Assembly: GCA_031308135.1 (NCBI GenBank)
Contig: JAHLJT010009436.1
Location: forward strand, 155,704,750-155,768,749
Length of the DNA: 64,000 nucleotides
Direction of reading: 5' to 3'
Source: Acheta domesticus
Lineage: Eukaryota; Arthropoda; Insecta; Orthoptera; Gryllidae
Shown here in pieces: positions 44,441 to 55,969 of the stretch (position 1 is its first letter; each line of letters opens with the position of its first letter). The translations under genes were made by a program, and so were the position numbers. A model generated the notes under the pieces. The model was given only the letters and a program-made list of their open reading frames with translations. It did not search any database and was not told the origin of the DNA.

Positions 44441-45810
44441 GTGCTTTGACAAAAGACTTCCAAAATAGTTTTTTTACATTTTAAAATGCCATAACTTTAC
44501 TATTTTCTATTGCATCTCACATTATGACACTCGCAACCTATAAACCCCATATTAATTTATCCAAAATATGTTTTGTTATTTTGTTGTAATTTATTAAAAA
44601 TAATGAGTTCTCTTGGAGTTTGAAAAAGCTTGTTAAAATGCTATAAAAATAAATTGATTTGTTTTGTCTTCCATTGCGTTACTTGTTATGGGCAATAGTT
44701 AATTAAAATAATAGTTATGAACCACAGGTTAACAAGAACGACAAGTATCACATTGTCCATTTACTCTACATATATCTCGTCTGCTGTGGCCATGACTTCG
44801 GTCTCCACTCGCGGCCGCGTGCGCGACTGTATTAAACTTCCATTTATATCGTTCTATGCCTAGTTGATCAACTGAGTATTACTGCTGCTAACAAGTTCCG
44901 CACGAGACCAATGCGTTATTACGAGCAATTTTGCGTGATCCGTTGCGTCATTGATTATCTTCTATTCCAGGACTTGTTTTGCATTCGTGACCTGCAGAAG
45001 TAGGCTTGATTGTATCACACATTTCATAAGGGGTTGCATTCGTAAATGTACATTGATGTGCACTACCTATTGCTAAAAACTGAGGGCTGAGCGTTGATAA
45101 AGCTATGATATTTACGGGATTCGCCATCTAATTAGCTCAATACTAAATTGAGCTAAACTAAATTTTTTAGAAATTACTTTATCTTTTTCATCAGATTTTA
45201 TATGATTTGAAGAAATGTTTGCTTTCAATTCACGATTACTAATCAAGAAAATGAATATTGAGCTTATGTTTGGAAATGAAATACAAATTGTTATTATAAT
45301 GCCGAAAATGCATCTTTCAAATATTGCTGTAATTGAAATTTTTGTTATTAATTTACTTTACAAAAGCAGTTAAGAATACAATTTAGTATTGTCAGAAGAT
45401 TTTTCTGGAAGCTTGGTTACTTTTTTGAGAATTTTTAGGAATACAGTCTCCTCTTTGCTGAACGATTACTTATTACTTAATTAAGTAACAAGAGAAAGTG
45501 TATTATCGCACACAATAGAGGATGTCCTACTTGCATTAAAAAATCGAAACATCCCAGTTTAATTCAAACATATTAGAAAAATATAATATATTTGTTTTGT
45601 TTTTTCTCAATGGCGCAATATCTTGAGGAATTTTCAATTTTGAAATGCTCAGTAAATAGATGGGAAAATAGAAAAGATAATACGAATTCAATTCTGCAGA
45701 CCGACCTTGCGCGCTTTATTCTTAATTTACTTTACGGTTGACTGTTCGACCATTTTTTCGAACGAGCGTCTCCATGTGCCACAGTTCAGTTAGGGAACGC
45801 CTACGCATCT
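44441..45810. other. AT-rich spacer
   Basis: AT-rich DNA with one short CpG-containing patch (44800-44830, TCGCGGCCGCGTGCGCG). No gene or classified repeat is recognised. Confidence 0.4.
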
Positions 45811-45814
45811 TGAG

Positions 45815-46165
45815 ATGACAGGAGCCAATCTCGAAAGCCCGCGGGCGCACGCCACTGCTCTCTGGCTTTGGCCCAGCCCACGTACCTCCAATGCCCGTGT
45901 CCAAGGCCCACCCCTTCCGCGCCTCCCCTCCTCATCTCTTGCCCTTCCTTCTCCCTCCTTCCCTTTTGTGGCTGCCTTCTGCCCTAATCATTTTTCTGCA
46001 TCTTCCCATTCTGTTTCCTCCTGTATATCTTGTCTCATTATACCCCATCCAATCTTATCCCATCTCCCCCTGCCCCAGATATCCTTACCCTACTTTTTCC
46101 TGCGTCACGACTCTCTGACTTCTCCCTTTCCCACGTCTCTCGTCAATCCTCCTCCATCTAGCTTG
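45815..46165 (+). repeat. Pyrimidine-rich tract
   Basis: Imperfect C/T-rich sequence on the plus strand (CTCCC, TTCCC, CATCC units). The 121-codon frame across it is a Ser/Pro/Leu artefact. Confidence 0.5.
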
Positions 46166-46214
46166 TCTAGCTGTCTTTAAACCTTGACTGTCCGCAAGTC
46201 GCCGATACTTACGG

Positions 46215-46435
46215 TTGCCAACTTTTCGGACTTCTGATTCGGCCAAAAACTCTGTAGACGTTCAGAGATGAAAACCTTGGACCCTGATTTTTAGTCCTGA
46301 AGAAAGTCTCTATATGACGATCGAAATGTTGGCAATCATGTGTAGGGCACGGCGCGGCATCTCCAGACAGCTCCAGACAGCCAAGATTCCACTAGAAGCT
46401 GGCCGCGGAGAAGCCTACGTCTCATCTTACCCACC
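46215..46435 (+). mobile_element. Penelope-like element tail with decayed hammerhead
   Basis: From about 46290 to 46425 this aligns with 63770-63895: CCTGARGAA, a CGAAAYGTYGGCAA segment, GGCGCGGCRTC, GACAGCCAAGAT, and GCCGCGG-AAGCCTACG occur in the same order. The hammerhead region keeps CTGAAGA and GAAA but stem II (AGTCT opposite CGATC) has lost two of five pairs. No reverse transcriptase or GIY-YIG coding sequence is attached. It is an old non-coding fragment of the same family as the one at the right end. Confidence 0.6.
46297..46333 (+). ncRNA. Degenerate hammerhead ribozyme motif
   Basis: The core CTGAAGA (46297-46303) is followed by an extra A, a damaged stem II, GAAAT (46323-46327) and GTT-GGC. 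The GAAAT/GTT pairing would be A-U plus a U-G wobble. The damaged stem makes self-cleavage unlikely. Confidence 0.5.
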
Positions 46436-46589
46436 TACTCCTTTTTCGTTGTCCACCGACCCTCTCGAACCTTTCTCCAGGCCTCTACGACACACCCCGA
46501 TCCCCCCACTTCCACATACGCGAGCCTGCTCGCACACACACACGCGCGCATATTTAGTAGGACAAGATAAAGCCGCGACTTAGAGCTCG

Positions 46590-46812
46590 TCGGCGGCCCC
46601 GCTTTTTCTGCCCACATGCGCCGCGCGGACCCGCCCTCCCCGCCTCTCCTCACCCCATGCCACGCCTTCCCTTCCCACGCTCTAACCCGCCGCTTCCCTC
46701 GTCTTCCCGCCTCGCCCCGCCCGCGGCAGGAATTTATTCCATAAGCGCTCGCCCACATTTTTTCTGCGCGTTCGAATCCCCCGCTGTCTGCGCACGGCAC
46801 CGCCGCCAGCGC
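46590..46812. other. GC-rich block leading into minisatellite
   Basis: C-rich sequence (CCGCCTCTCC, CCCGCCTCGCC) with no recognisable coding or regulatory signature. Confidence 0.4.
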
Positions 46813-46813
46813 C

Positions 46814-47177
46814 GCGCTCCCGTCCCGCGCTCCCGACCCGCGCTCCCGACCCGCGCTCCCGTCCCGCGCTCCCGTCCCGCGCTCCCGTCCCGCGCTCCCG
46901 TCCCGCGCTCCCGTCCCGCGCTCCCGTCCCGCGCTCCCGTCCCGCGCTCCCGTCCCGCGCTCCCGTCCCGCGCTCCCGTCCCGCGCTCCCGTCCCGCGCT
47001 CCCGTCCCGCGCTCCCGTCCCGCGCTCCCGTCCCGCGCTCCCGTCCCGCGCTCCCGTCCCGCGCTCCCGTCCCGCGCTCCCGTCCCGCGCTCCCGTCCCG
47101 CGCTCCCGTCCCGCGCTCCCGTCCCGCGCTCCCGTCCCGCGCTCCCGTCCCGCGCTCCCGTCCCGATCTCCCGTCCC
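46814..47177. repeat. 13-bp minisatellite, 28 units in perfect phase
   Basis: Unit GCGCTCCCGTCCC, 364 bp = 28 x 13, with no indel. Units 2 and 3 carry GACCC for GTCCC and the last unit begins GATCTCCC; the rest appear identical. Such homogeneity implies recent expansion or conversion. Because 13 is not divisible by three, every frame on both strands reads through, giving 13-residue peptide repeats in frames of 157-253 codons; these are artefacts, not proteins. The G-rich complementary strand has GGGACGGGA runs and could form quadruplexes. Confidence 0.95.
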
Positions 47178-48235
47178 GCGCTCTGCACGAGCACAATGCA
47201 CCACCAAGCGACGTGCAAGCTGCTCAACAATTTTATGGTCCTTTAATTCACATCCATTAACTCACATTGTTTATTTCCTCTTCTGCTCCTCTCAATCCTC
47301 AATATTACCTATTTGCTCTGCGTTACTACTTTTCTCCGCCACCATATCTTTCTGCATTCACTTTACGGATCTCACTTTCCCATCAATTCTGCCATAAACC
47401 TTTAGCAAACTGTCTTTATTTCAGTTTTCCAGATTTCACTTTATCTTTACTAGCGTACTAATTGTATCACACAGAAATTATTCCTTTTCTCGGTGTATTT
47501 CGTTTACATATTTTGCCAAAAACCTTACATTCTATATAGAATGCAATTCTCCATCAAATTCCATCGCCACTCTTGCGTTTGCTGTGCGTTCAAAGAGAGA
47601 AGGTGCTTGGAGAAGTGTTCGCTTTTAACTGATGGAATCTACCGTTTGTGAGATCCTTTCTCGCTATTGTAGTGCATTATTGTGGGCTTTATGTTTTTTT
47701 CAGTTACGAAAATGACATTTTTGAAGACTTAGATTTCAGTTTTGGTTTGCTCTAAAGAAAAAGTACGAGTTTTTAAAGAATGTGCTTTTGAAGATTAAGT
47801 TTTTGAAGAAGTTCCTCCGTAACATTAGATTTAAAAAACATTATCGAAAATGAAAACTTGTTCAAAGATGATGCTAGTTTAATTTTCTTAGACTCTATTG
47901 TCGTAAATATTATTATTGATCGATATTAATTAAATATGTGTAAATGGGCAAATGTATAAGTAGGAAAAAAATCTTCGGAATATTAGTATTAATGTATTAA
48001 TACTTTTTTCTTGAGTTATTTCCAAATCCAAAAGAACAAGTCTATCAAATGCTCTTGAGGTTGACATTAAAATGCCATAAGAATATATAGTTTCAGAAAG
48101 AGCCATTTAATTTTTCCGACTTTCAAATTGCATATTCCTTGCACGATTCCTTTACATACAGCACGTTTATCGAAATGACGTTCGGATGACACATGCGTTC
48201 AACTGACTGCCGGTAGCACATTCCTCATTGACCCT
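47178..48235. other. AT-rich spacer
   Basis: AT-rich DNA following the minisatellite. No gene recognised. Confidence 0.4.
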
Positions 48236-48239
48236 GCCA

Positions 48240-48530
48240 GCTTTTGTACCATTGTAGCCGGAGCTGTCAAAAAAATCCGCTGCAGCAGCGCCCGCTTTGT
48301 ACGCTTTGCATGGGAGTGGAGCAGTGACGCAACAACTACGTTGACTGCAGCGTCCGCGCGTCAGCGCTCGCGTTGTTGCGAGGCGGATTAATGAAGTTCG
48401 ATTGACGCTAATGAACGAGGAGTCGACGATCGACAGTCGCCGCCGCGGTCACGTGAAGGGAGCTCTGGAGGAGATGAGCACGAAGCCTAACGACGCTGCC
48501 GCTGATGTATCTTTCCTCTAATGGCGGATG
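48240..48530. repeat. CpG-rich block, diverged duplicate A
   Basis: The segment 48375-48520 aligns loosely with 49440-49590. GTTGCGAGGC, GACAGTNGTCGC-like, a CCGCGGTC block, GCCTAACGACGCTGCCGCTG and ATCTTTCCT appear in the same order. It also contains CGGATTAATGAAG and GCTAATGAACG homeodomain-like cores. No coding frame of note. It is either a duplicated regulatory block or two copies of an unrecognised element. Confidence 0.5.
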
Positions 48531-49435
48531 TGTGAAACGTACTGTTTAAACAGATTTACTTACGTTCGGAATACGTGATAGTGATGCGACATCGGTTTCG
48601 ATGTTTTTACAGAAACATCGACGTTTTAAACATTGATATATTAAAGACAATACTTTTTAATCATAAATGTATCATGCTCCATGTTTATACGTTTCCGATG
48701 TTTTGTTTGTAAATGGAAAAATTCCCATAATCACAATATTGTAATTGTTAAATTATATGAAAAAATAATGTATTCAACCCAGACAAACGCTGTTTGTACT
48801 ACCTGCATCGAGCACACTATTTCTCGCCGGAGTTGATCCAAATGCTCTGGCATTGCGTCTACTTTCTGTTTCCCCATAATTGGAAAGGCGGTCAATGCAT
48901 GTTTCGCGGGCGTAGTACCTACCCTCTTCTCCCCGTACTCTTATTCGGCGAAATGAAGACTAATTGAGGTGACCTTGGGTTCACGTCAATGTAACATTAT
49001 GTTTGGTTATCGATGTCGCATCAGTAAAACGTGACAGTATTGGCCTTGCGGGCTTGTTGCATCACTAACACGTGACAATATTAGCAATTGTACACACATG
49101 GGTGTCAACCATCTATGCCCACTATTCTAAATAGGGAAATCTACTTCAAGGGCTTTTCTTAGGACACATTTCTTGTATTGAAAATAATATACACTCATCT
49201 GCTACAATTATCTTTTAAAAACGTATAAGCGAATTTTGGAATTCTTGAACGCTAGATGTTGTTTTAACTGAGATTGATAAAGCATTATTCGTTTCTGCCT
49301 TGACCGTATTTATGTCTTGCGTCGGTTTAAATCTTTGATGGTTGGTATATCGGTAGTTGGTCCGCGTTAAGGCCGACGGGGAAAATACAACGGTTTTGCT
49401 ACATTTTATAGAAAAAAATGCTCTTATATAACGAA
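48531..49435. other. AT-rich spacer between the duplicated blocks
   Basis: This is AT-rich sequence. Around 48575-48690 the motif ATCGATGTTTTTACAGAAACATCG is a near palindrome with further short related repeats (AAACATTGATAT, TTTCCGATGTTTTG). No gene is recognised. Confidence 0.35.
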
Positions 49436-49439
49436 TGGT

Positions 49440-49610
49440 AGTTGCGAGGCAAATTAACGCGACGCGGATCGCTGACTTCTCCTTCATTAGAAGGAGCCGC
49501 ATATCGACAGTAGTCGCGGCGGTCCCGCAAAGGGGACGGGAGGGTGAGCCCGACGCCCAACGACGCGGCCGCTGATGCGTCTTTCCTTTCCTTCGAATGT
49601 GCGAAATAGT
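49440..49610. repeat. CpG-rich block, diverged duplicate B
   Basis: The partner of 48375-48520, about 1.07 kb downstream in the same orientation. Best shared landmarks are CGACAGTAGTCGCGGCGGTC, CCCAACGACGCGGCCGCTG and TGCGTCTTTCCT. Differences are numerous, so the duplication is old. Confidence 0.5.
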
Positions 49611-49744
49611 TATGAAAAAGGGTCCGCAGGTCGAGAAACGAATGAACGTCATGGAGGGAAATGAGATAGTGATGAAGCCATTTACAAATGAGCTAATTGT
49701 AAACGAACGCACTGACAAAATAAGTGTATGGACATAACCTGCAG

Positions 49745-50214
49745 TTACGTTGTCGGCAGTGGCCAAGCGGTCAAAGCTGTCCCTTCTCATAGCAACATAT
49801 CTTTACCTGTGCGAGTTAGGGCTTCTCGACGTGTTTATAGACGTCCAGTTTTACGTGTCTGGGATTGCATGTCTCGTTTTTAACCGTATCCTGAAGGTAA
49901 ACATAATCGCCCAGTTATTCCTTACTATACGACTTACATGCTTCTTTTGGGGGGACGATTCTAGAGTTTTAGCGAAAATGCACATCCGCAGTCTCGTGTT
50001 TGGGGTTCAAGAAGCCACATTGCGCATGCGCGGGTACGCTGAATCTCCAGAATCGTTCGTCAAAAGGAAACGTGTAAATGGAGTATTCGGGACTACATTT
50101 CACCCCAATAGATTCAACAGAATTATATCCAGTACACGTTTTGGGGCGTTCATAATACTGCGAATCAGAAACCGGTACCATGAAGAAAATCGGGAGATGT
50201 GTTTCGTTCGTTGA
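49745..50214 (+). other. Unassigned 154-codon frame
   Basis: This is the longest frame outside GC-rich blocks apart from the LINE. It opens with TTG at 49750 and would encode a protein with two hydrophobic stretches (residues ~10-45 and ~50-68) and a basic C-terminal half. The start overlaps a tRNA A-box-like GTGGCCAAGCGGTCAAAG (49758-49775) without a matching B box. I recognise no domain, and the antisense is partly open too. It may be chance or part of an unrecognised transposon. Confidence 0.15.
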
Positions 50215-51110
50215 CGCTCAAAAGTGTCAATATCCTGTGTGTATGTGTGTGTGTGTGATGCTAATAAATTAAACTAAAAGTTTTATTAATAATTGTTTAT
50301 ATATGTATTCAAGTACATACAGTTACTTTTGTTACATTTTCATTGCACTTCCCTTGAAGTAGTCAATGAATCATGATCATCTAAATTACAATATAAAAAT
50401 TACATTCACCTAAAAGAGTAGTTCCTGAAACAGCGGTAGGTCACCTCCGTAGTCTTTGTTTATTGTTCTGACTATCGCTACATTGCGATAATCTTACCGT
50501 TTCCACAACTATTCGAAATTTATCTGGGATACTTCCGCATTTCTGGCGATATTATTTCGCAAAAAATGTTAGTTTTTGCAGTTTTGAATGCCTCTGCGGT
50601 ACAGCATCTCCTGCTTAAGTATTTGGTTTCATTGCGTTTGTTAATACTTGAATGAATAGTTTGTACACATGAGATATGCTGATAATTCATTATTCGTTAA
50701 TAAGTTGTTTCATATAAAATTTAAGTTATTTACTTTAACAGGTGGTTCATGATTGAGGGCCGAGATGATCACCGAATTTGTGCTAAACATCATTGTTTCC
50801 CTTACAATATGAGTTCGCCATGATAATTCAAAAATAAATTCCACCAACTCAAATTCGTCTGTGAAGGCTTACGGCTTCAAAAATCTATCCTATCAGAATA
50901 TTGATATGAACGAAATCTGTTCTGAAACGATAACGTAATGCTCTAAGAATGCAAATGTTTGTGATGAACTGAGTTTATTAATATTTACCAACGGACATAT
51001 TCCGACGTACATGCACACTCGTCGTTATCTCCTTTCTTTTCATGATTTCATTAAGTCTTCAAAAAATGCATTAATTCTAATCACTCTATGCAGATTTGCT
51101 TCTATAAATA
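50215..51110. other. AT-rich spacer
   Basis: A short (GT)n run lies near 50240-50256. Otherwise this is AT-rich DNA with no recognised feature. Confidence 0.4.
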
Positions 51111-51114
51111 GACT

Positions 51115-51320
51115 ACGCTCCGTTTTTAATCAAGAAAGTCCCGTTTGCCTTTCAGAGCATCGTCAACAGCGGCGAACAGCATTTTAAAGGGGAGCATTTG
51201 GAACGAGCTGCATACTCAGTAATTTGCTGTAGATTTAATTGAAATTAAAAACAATAAGCGGCCCTCATGGAGGTCGATATGCAGATATGCAAGCTGCGCT
51301 GCATTTCAAATGGAAGTTAA
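51115..51320. promoter_or_regulatory. Candidate conserved non-coding element
   Basis: This balanced-composition segment in AT-rich surroundings has TTTTAATCAAGAAAG, CAGTAATTTGCTG, TTTAATTGAAATTAAAAACA and the octamer-like ATGCAGATATGCAAG. It has no open frame, no repeat and no second copy in the window. Clustering of homeodomain/POU-like sites suggests an enhancer, without proof. Confidence 0.25.
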
Positions 51321-51885
51321 AATGCTGATACCCGTAGAAAGGTTCTGTTAAAAATACACTGTACCTAGCGCACATCGTGCGCATTTGTTTTCCAAAATGT
51401 AAATGTTGCAATGTGACTATTCATTGCCTTCGCGGCATCGCATGTGCAAACGATGCAAACTGAAATATTGTATATGGAAGCTGCATCTGTGCCACGATAT
51501 TTCACACCCAAGATGTTATTTTCCACCTTATCATAGTACTTTCTCCTTGACAAAAACCCAGGATTTTGAATCTTCCTGTAATTTTCACTATTTCAAAGAA
51601 CAAATGAATGATTGAATAATATTTCAACAATATCCTTCGTCATAGCAGCGTCTGTTCATTCTTTAAAATATCTTATGGTTATACGAGTGTACTGTAACAT
51701 TCCATCTCGGTTACAAATAAGCGACCGTCTTAACATCTTGAATCGACTTTTGACTTTAGATATGCATTAAAAGCTTCTGAAAATGTTTGTGTTCAATTGT
51801 AAAATTATATTACGTAATTTATTATGTTTGATGTATACTATAATTCTTGCTGATTCAGAAAATTTGATAACGTTACAAATGCCCA

Positions 51886-51888
<3 letters not shown>
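51321..51888. other. AT-rich spacer
   Basis: No gene or element recognised. A 70-codon plus frame with several Cys (CDYSLPSRHRMCKRCKLKYC) at 51403 is not a zinc finger I can name. Confidence 0.3.

Positions 51889-51928
<40 letters not shown>
51889..51928. repeat. (AT)n microsatellite
   Basis: About twenty uninterrupted AT units. Confidence 0.95.
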
Positions 51929-51930
<2 letters not shown>

Positions 51931-52415
51931 GATATCATGTGCATGTTAGAAGAATATAATATGAATTCATCATCGATAAACATTCACCATATAATAGTTA
52001 TTAAATGATGTTTTACTCAGAATGCATTTTAACCAAGTAAATCATTTTTATTTTATTGGCCACGAAAATATAATAAAGCTTTCAAGTGTGCTTTGTGTTC
52101 CACAGTGAAAGATAACAAAACAAAATAAGTTAGAAATTTCTGAAATTGCTAAATATGTTAGATCCATGGTATCTCTATGGCGTAAACGACGGCCTTGTGG
52201 AAACTAGGCTCATTCGTACCCGGACGAAGCCGCTATGCACATCAATCAAGTTGTTTCTCGTAGACCCAAACTGATGTGTAATATGTTTTATGTGTATATA
52301 ATGTCATTATCATGCTTTGTAAAATAGGATGTAAAACAATAAATCGTTGTGTGTTACCACAGTCCATTTCGATCGAATTTATTGGTATGTTTCTTCTGCC
52401 CGCCGTTGTACTTTC
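51929..52415. other. AT-rich spacer
   Basis: AT-rich DNA leading into a CpG-rich block. Nothing recognised. Confidence 0.35.
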
Positions 52416-52419
52416 CGCA

Positions 52420-52760
52420 CTCTCCACAAATTTTCGACCGTGCGCCCTCTTCTGGCGTAAGGCTCCGGGGCGGAGAGGTCGCCCGCATTTTCGGAGATCG
52501 TCAGTTCCTCCCCCCCCCCACACACACACACATTCACACACGCTCGCGCACGGGGCGAGAGGCTAAGCCGGCCCAGCGTAACTCAGCATCGCGCCGTCCA
52601 GTCACGCCGCCGCGCCGGCTCGCCGAGTGGGCCAGGGCCTGGAGGGCTTGGAGAGCGCGGCGCGGCGGTGGCGAAGGCGCTGCTGGTAGCCCTAGCTTTG
52701 GCGACGCGTAGTGCTGGCGCCGTTGCGGGAACGGAGGTTGCAATGGGCGTGTAAGTGGTA
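52420..52760. other. CpG-rich block with C10 and (CA)n
   Basis: A GC-rich block including a C10 run at 52510-52519 followed by a short (CA)n stretch to 52545. Frames on both strands are low-complexity. No gene is recognised. Confidence 0.45.
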
Positions 52761-53265
52761 CAGAGTTTGAAGACGCTGAATGTAGTTGGGAAAGTAGCCA
52801 GAGGAAGAAATAATGTTGTGTTCTTTATAAGTCGTTGGTGTTGACGATGATCATACAAATTCCACTGAAGATAGACAAGATAGCTTCCGCAGAAGTAGGA
52901 ATTAGTGCCAGCGATGTAATGGATCTACCGCAATGTAAAAAAACACTAGAGGGCTTGCATGGGAAGTGTCCCCTTCCAAACGTAAGGCGACATCACGTTC
53001 AATAACGAGGAAGAAGATGATAGTTATCGTGCGGATGCAACGAACATTCAAGATGTTAGGGAATGTTGTAGGGAAGATTTTTTTTCACAGTTCAGTTGTG
53101 ATCGCAAGGAATATAATTATCAAGTCTGAAGGAAGTAATGTCGAGACTAATTAGTATAGTTTAAGCAACAAACACATTTGTCAAAACAACACTGCCGTTT
53201 ACTACTGGTACCTTTCATGGAGTATGTGAGGGAGTACACGGTTGTTATCGAAGGCTAAATGGTGT
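52761..53265. other. Mixed spacer
   Basis: Mixed-composition sequence without a recognised gene. A 62-codon frame at 52966-53154 has no motif. Confidence 0.3.
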
Positions 53266-53269
53266 GAAC

Positions 53270-54050
53270 GAAATCCACGTTCGCATTGTCGGTTTAGTGC
53301 ATTGGCAGCGAATTCAGGTGGTGGCGAGGGCGGTGCGGCGGCGCTCCACGTGGAGAAAGGGGGTGGAGGAGCCACGTGGGCACGACGGCCGGCGGTCGGT
53401 CGCTGGATTACAGCTCCGCGTCGCCACCTCCGCCTTTCCTCCGTGCTAATTGTGGCGCTCGCGCGGCTTATGTCCGCCGGCCGCACCCCGCTCTCTTCCC
53501 CACCCTCGCCCTCGGCTCCGCCCCCGCCATCTCCCTCGTCCTCGCCCACGCCCACGCCCACGCCCACGCCCACGCCCACGCCTATGCCCTCGCCCTCAGC
53601 CCCGCCCACACCCTCGTCCTCGTCCTCGCACACGCCCACGCCCTCGCCCTCGCCCCCGCCCTCGCCCCCGCCCTCGCCCTCGCCCTCTCCCTCGCCCTCG
53701 CCTTCACCCTCGCCCACGCCCACGCCCAAGCCCACGCCCACGCCCCTGCCCTCGCCCCTACCGTCTCGCGCGTGAGTTGGGAGCCGCCGCGGCGTGGAGC
53801 GGGGGCGCGATGCGGCACGGCACGGCGCCGCGCCGCCACTGGCTTAGCGTCGCCGGTTTGTGACCCTCGCGCGCGAGGCTTAGCGACGCAGGGAAACGAC
53901 TTCGGCAGCGGCGAGGATTGTTGTGGAGGGGGGAGGAGAAGACGGCGGGGGAGGGGAGGCGAAGGTGAGGGGGCGGAGTCGGCTGCGGAAGTGGTTCGCG
54001 GAGTCGTGACGGTGACGATGAGGGCGGTAATGGTGATGGTGACGACAATC
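53270..54050. other. CpG-rich block around a hexamer array
   Basis: GC-rich flanks (53300-53480 and 53760-54030) surround a hexamer minisatellite. The right flank is G/A-rich on the plus strand (GGGGGAGGAGAAGACGG). Frames of up to 245 codons are open on both strands and are Pro/Ser/Ala/His or Gly/Glu/Val low-complexity. No gene is supported. Confidence 0.5.
53515..53762. repeat. Hexanucleotide minisatellite (CGCCCW)n
   Basis: About forty hexamers alternate mainly between CGCCCA and CGCCCT with occasional CGTCCT and CCGCCC variants. With period six, each frame gives a fixed dipeptide (Ser-Pro/Thr-Pro, His-Ala/Leu-Ala, Pro-Arg; antisense Gly-Val/Gly-Glu), which explains the long frames. Confidence 0.9.
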
Positions 54051-55965
54051 AAAGGGACAGAGATGAAAAGTTTAAAAACTATTGCGAGTCTGTTAAAATT
54101 CACTCGTGAATAGGAAAATAAAATAAAATTGAATCGCAACATTGAAACCCGAAAATCGTTACACTAAATACGTTCATGAAAAGGAGACAAGTAATATCAA
54201 TAGAAATAATGATGAAACTTACAATTTATAAATGATTTTTACATTTAAATTCGAAATCTTATGCATTTTTAAGGGAAGAAGCATTCTTTGTGCGCCTTCC
54301 GTCGAAAATATATCTGTTGTCAAAGTCGACAATTTGCTACAAGATATATTTGGCAACCTAATATGTCCTTCGGGCTAAATTCAATATTAATTTATCACCC
54401 TGGCAATACTTTGCGTCCTCCGGGAGTAACCGCATAGAAAGAGATTTCCGAGCATCCACTTACTAATTTGTTGACGGCCGGTCGGACGGACAGTATTCCG
54501 AGAATTTTGGGAGTGTGCATTCCCTAGGTCTTTGAGAGAGTTCGGCTCAGACTTTTAATGCGCGTGCATCGAAAGGGTCATTCGAAATTTTCATAGAACC
54601 AGGGTTTCCGAGAAAAGAAACTTGAATATCGCCCACGTTTCAAAATTATCAAAGAAATGTTATACTGGCAATTTGAAGAGTCAGAGAGTTATGGAACTCT
54701 GCTTTATGATAGTGTGCATGGTCTACATTAACATGCTGAAATCTTGTGTACGAAAATGTGTGCATAAAGTACAATGTCTGACACTTCAGACGATAAGAGC
54801 TTGATATTCCGGACGTAATTATGAAACAGTGAGTATCGCGAAGTCACAACGCTAAGTCCGTACTGTTTCAGCTTCCCCACCGCTATTGTACAGAACTTAT
54901 GATTTTGCAAGAATAGGACTTACCATTATGACACAGCTAATATCAGGTCCTGAAGACAATTTTGAATCACCATGTATTGATGATACTGTTGGTTCAGACA
55001 TGCTCTCAATCTCCCGGACGGTACTATTGCGAAAGGCGCTTAACCAAATTCATTACTCAAACTGCGATCGTTCGATCCTCTGCAGAAAGCTGCTTAAGCT
55101 ATAAAAACGTCGCGGAAATGCAACAACAATAACTGTAAAACGGGAATCTCTAAAAGTTTGACTTGAAAAGAAAAATTAAACCATGTTATAGCGTTCCAAA
55201 GCATGCAAATAATATTATTACATCCATTTAAGACTCCCATAAATGTAAGGTACTTCCTAGAGAAGAGTAATGAACGCCCTTCCAGCTATTGCTCTGTCTT
55301 TATGTCCCATTAATTATATGACCATCAATCACAAAATAAGAAGATGTAACAGAAATTCACGTCCGATGCAGCACTAAAACTTCAGCGAGACGCTTCAATT
55401 GTGTCACCTGCCAACGAACCTCATTTCGTGGCATATATCATATCTCTCCTCTCCAATTTCATTGAGAAATTTAGCCTGTTAATAACTTAAGCAACGTCCT
55501 CGCTCGGTATTCTTCCATTTCCCAGTGCATCAGAGGGTATATAATAATTGTTTTCCTCATTTTGTAAAAAAACGGTTATGTACCCAACTGAATATATAGA
55601 GTTTAATGTACATTTGACGCGGACGCGAAAATCCCTCTTAAGTTATCGTCTAGTGAAAACACTACATGATACATGTAGTAAGATGCCACCTTTTATCTGT
55701 CACCATGATGGAGATCTAGAGAAGACTACCCCGTCGGAGATCGAGAGAGCCATCACCGCCACATGGCCTCCGCCTCCGCTATGTGCCGTATAAGCCGTTC
55801 GTTAAGTACACCTATTTTTACAAACACGATATGTTACTCTTTTGGCGAGAATCTGTTAATTGAATCTGCAATAACCATCGAGATGTATCTCATTGTATGT
55901 TCTGCAAGCTGCGTTCCATCGTGGAGCCGAACCCGTGGCAGCGTTGGATCCCCAATCAACCCCAT
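54051..55965. other. AT-rich spacer
   Basis: About 1.9 kb of AT-rich DNA. Short frames only, none recognised. No transposon termini or pol III promoter found. Confidence 0.4.
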
Positions 55966-55969
55966 TGTT

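Noticed and set aside
46435..47397. Four frames of 157-253 codons encoding 13-residue repeats (GTGARDGSAGRER and APVPRSRPALPSR types)
   Set aside because: Fully explained by a 13-bp minisatellite that has no stop codon in any frame; not a repeat protein.
49758..49775. tRNA A-box-like GTGGCCAAGCGGTCAAAG
   Set aside because: No B box at tRNA or SINE spacing.
53202..54142. Frames of 137-245 codons with Pro-Ser, Ala-His, Arg-Pro or Gly-Val dipeptide repeats
   Set aside because: Products of a hexanucleotide array; every frame on both strands is open.
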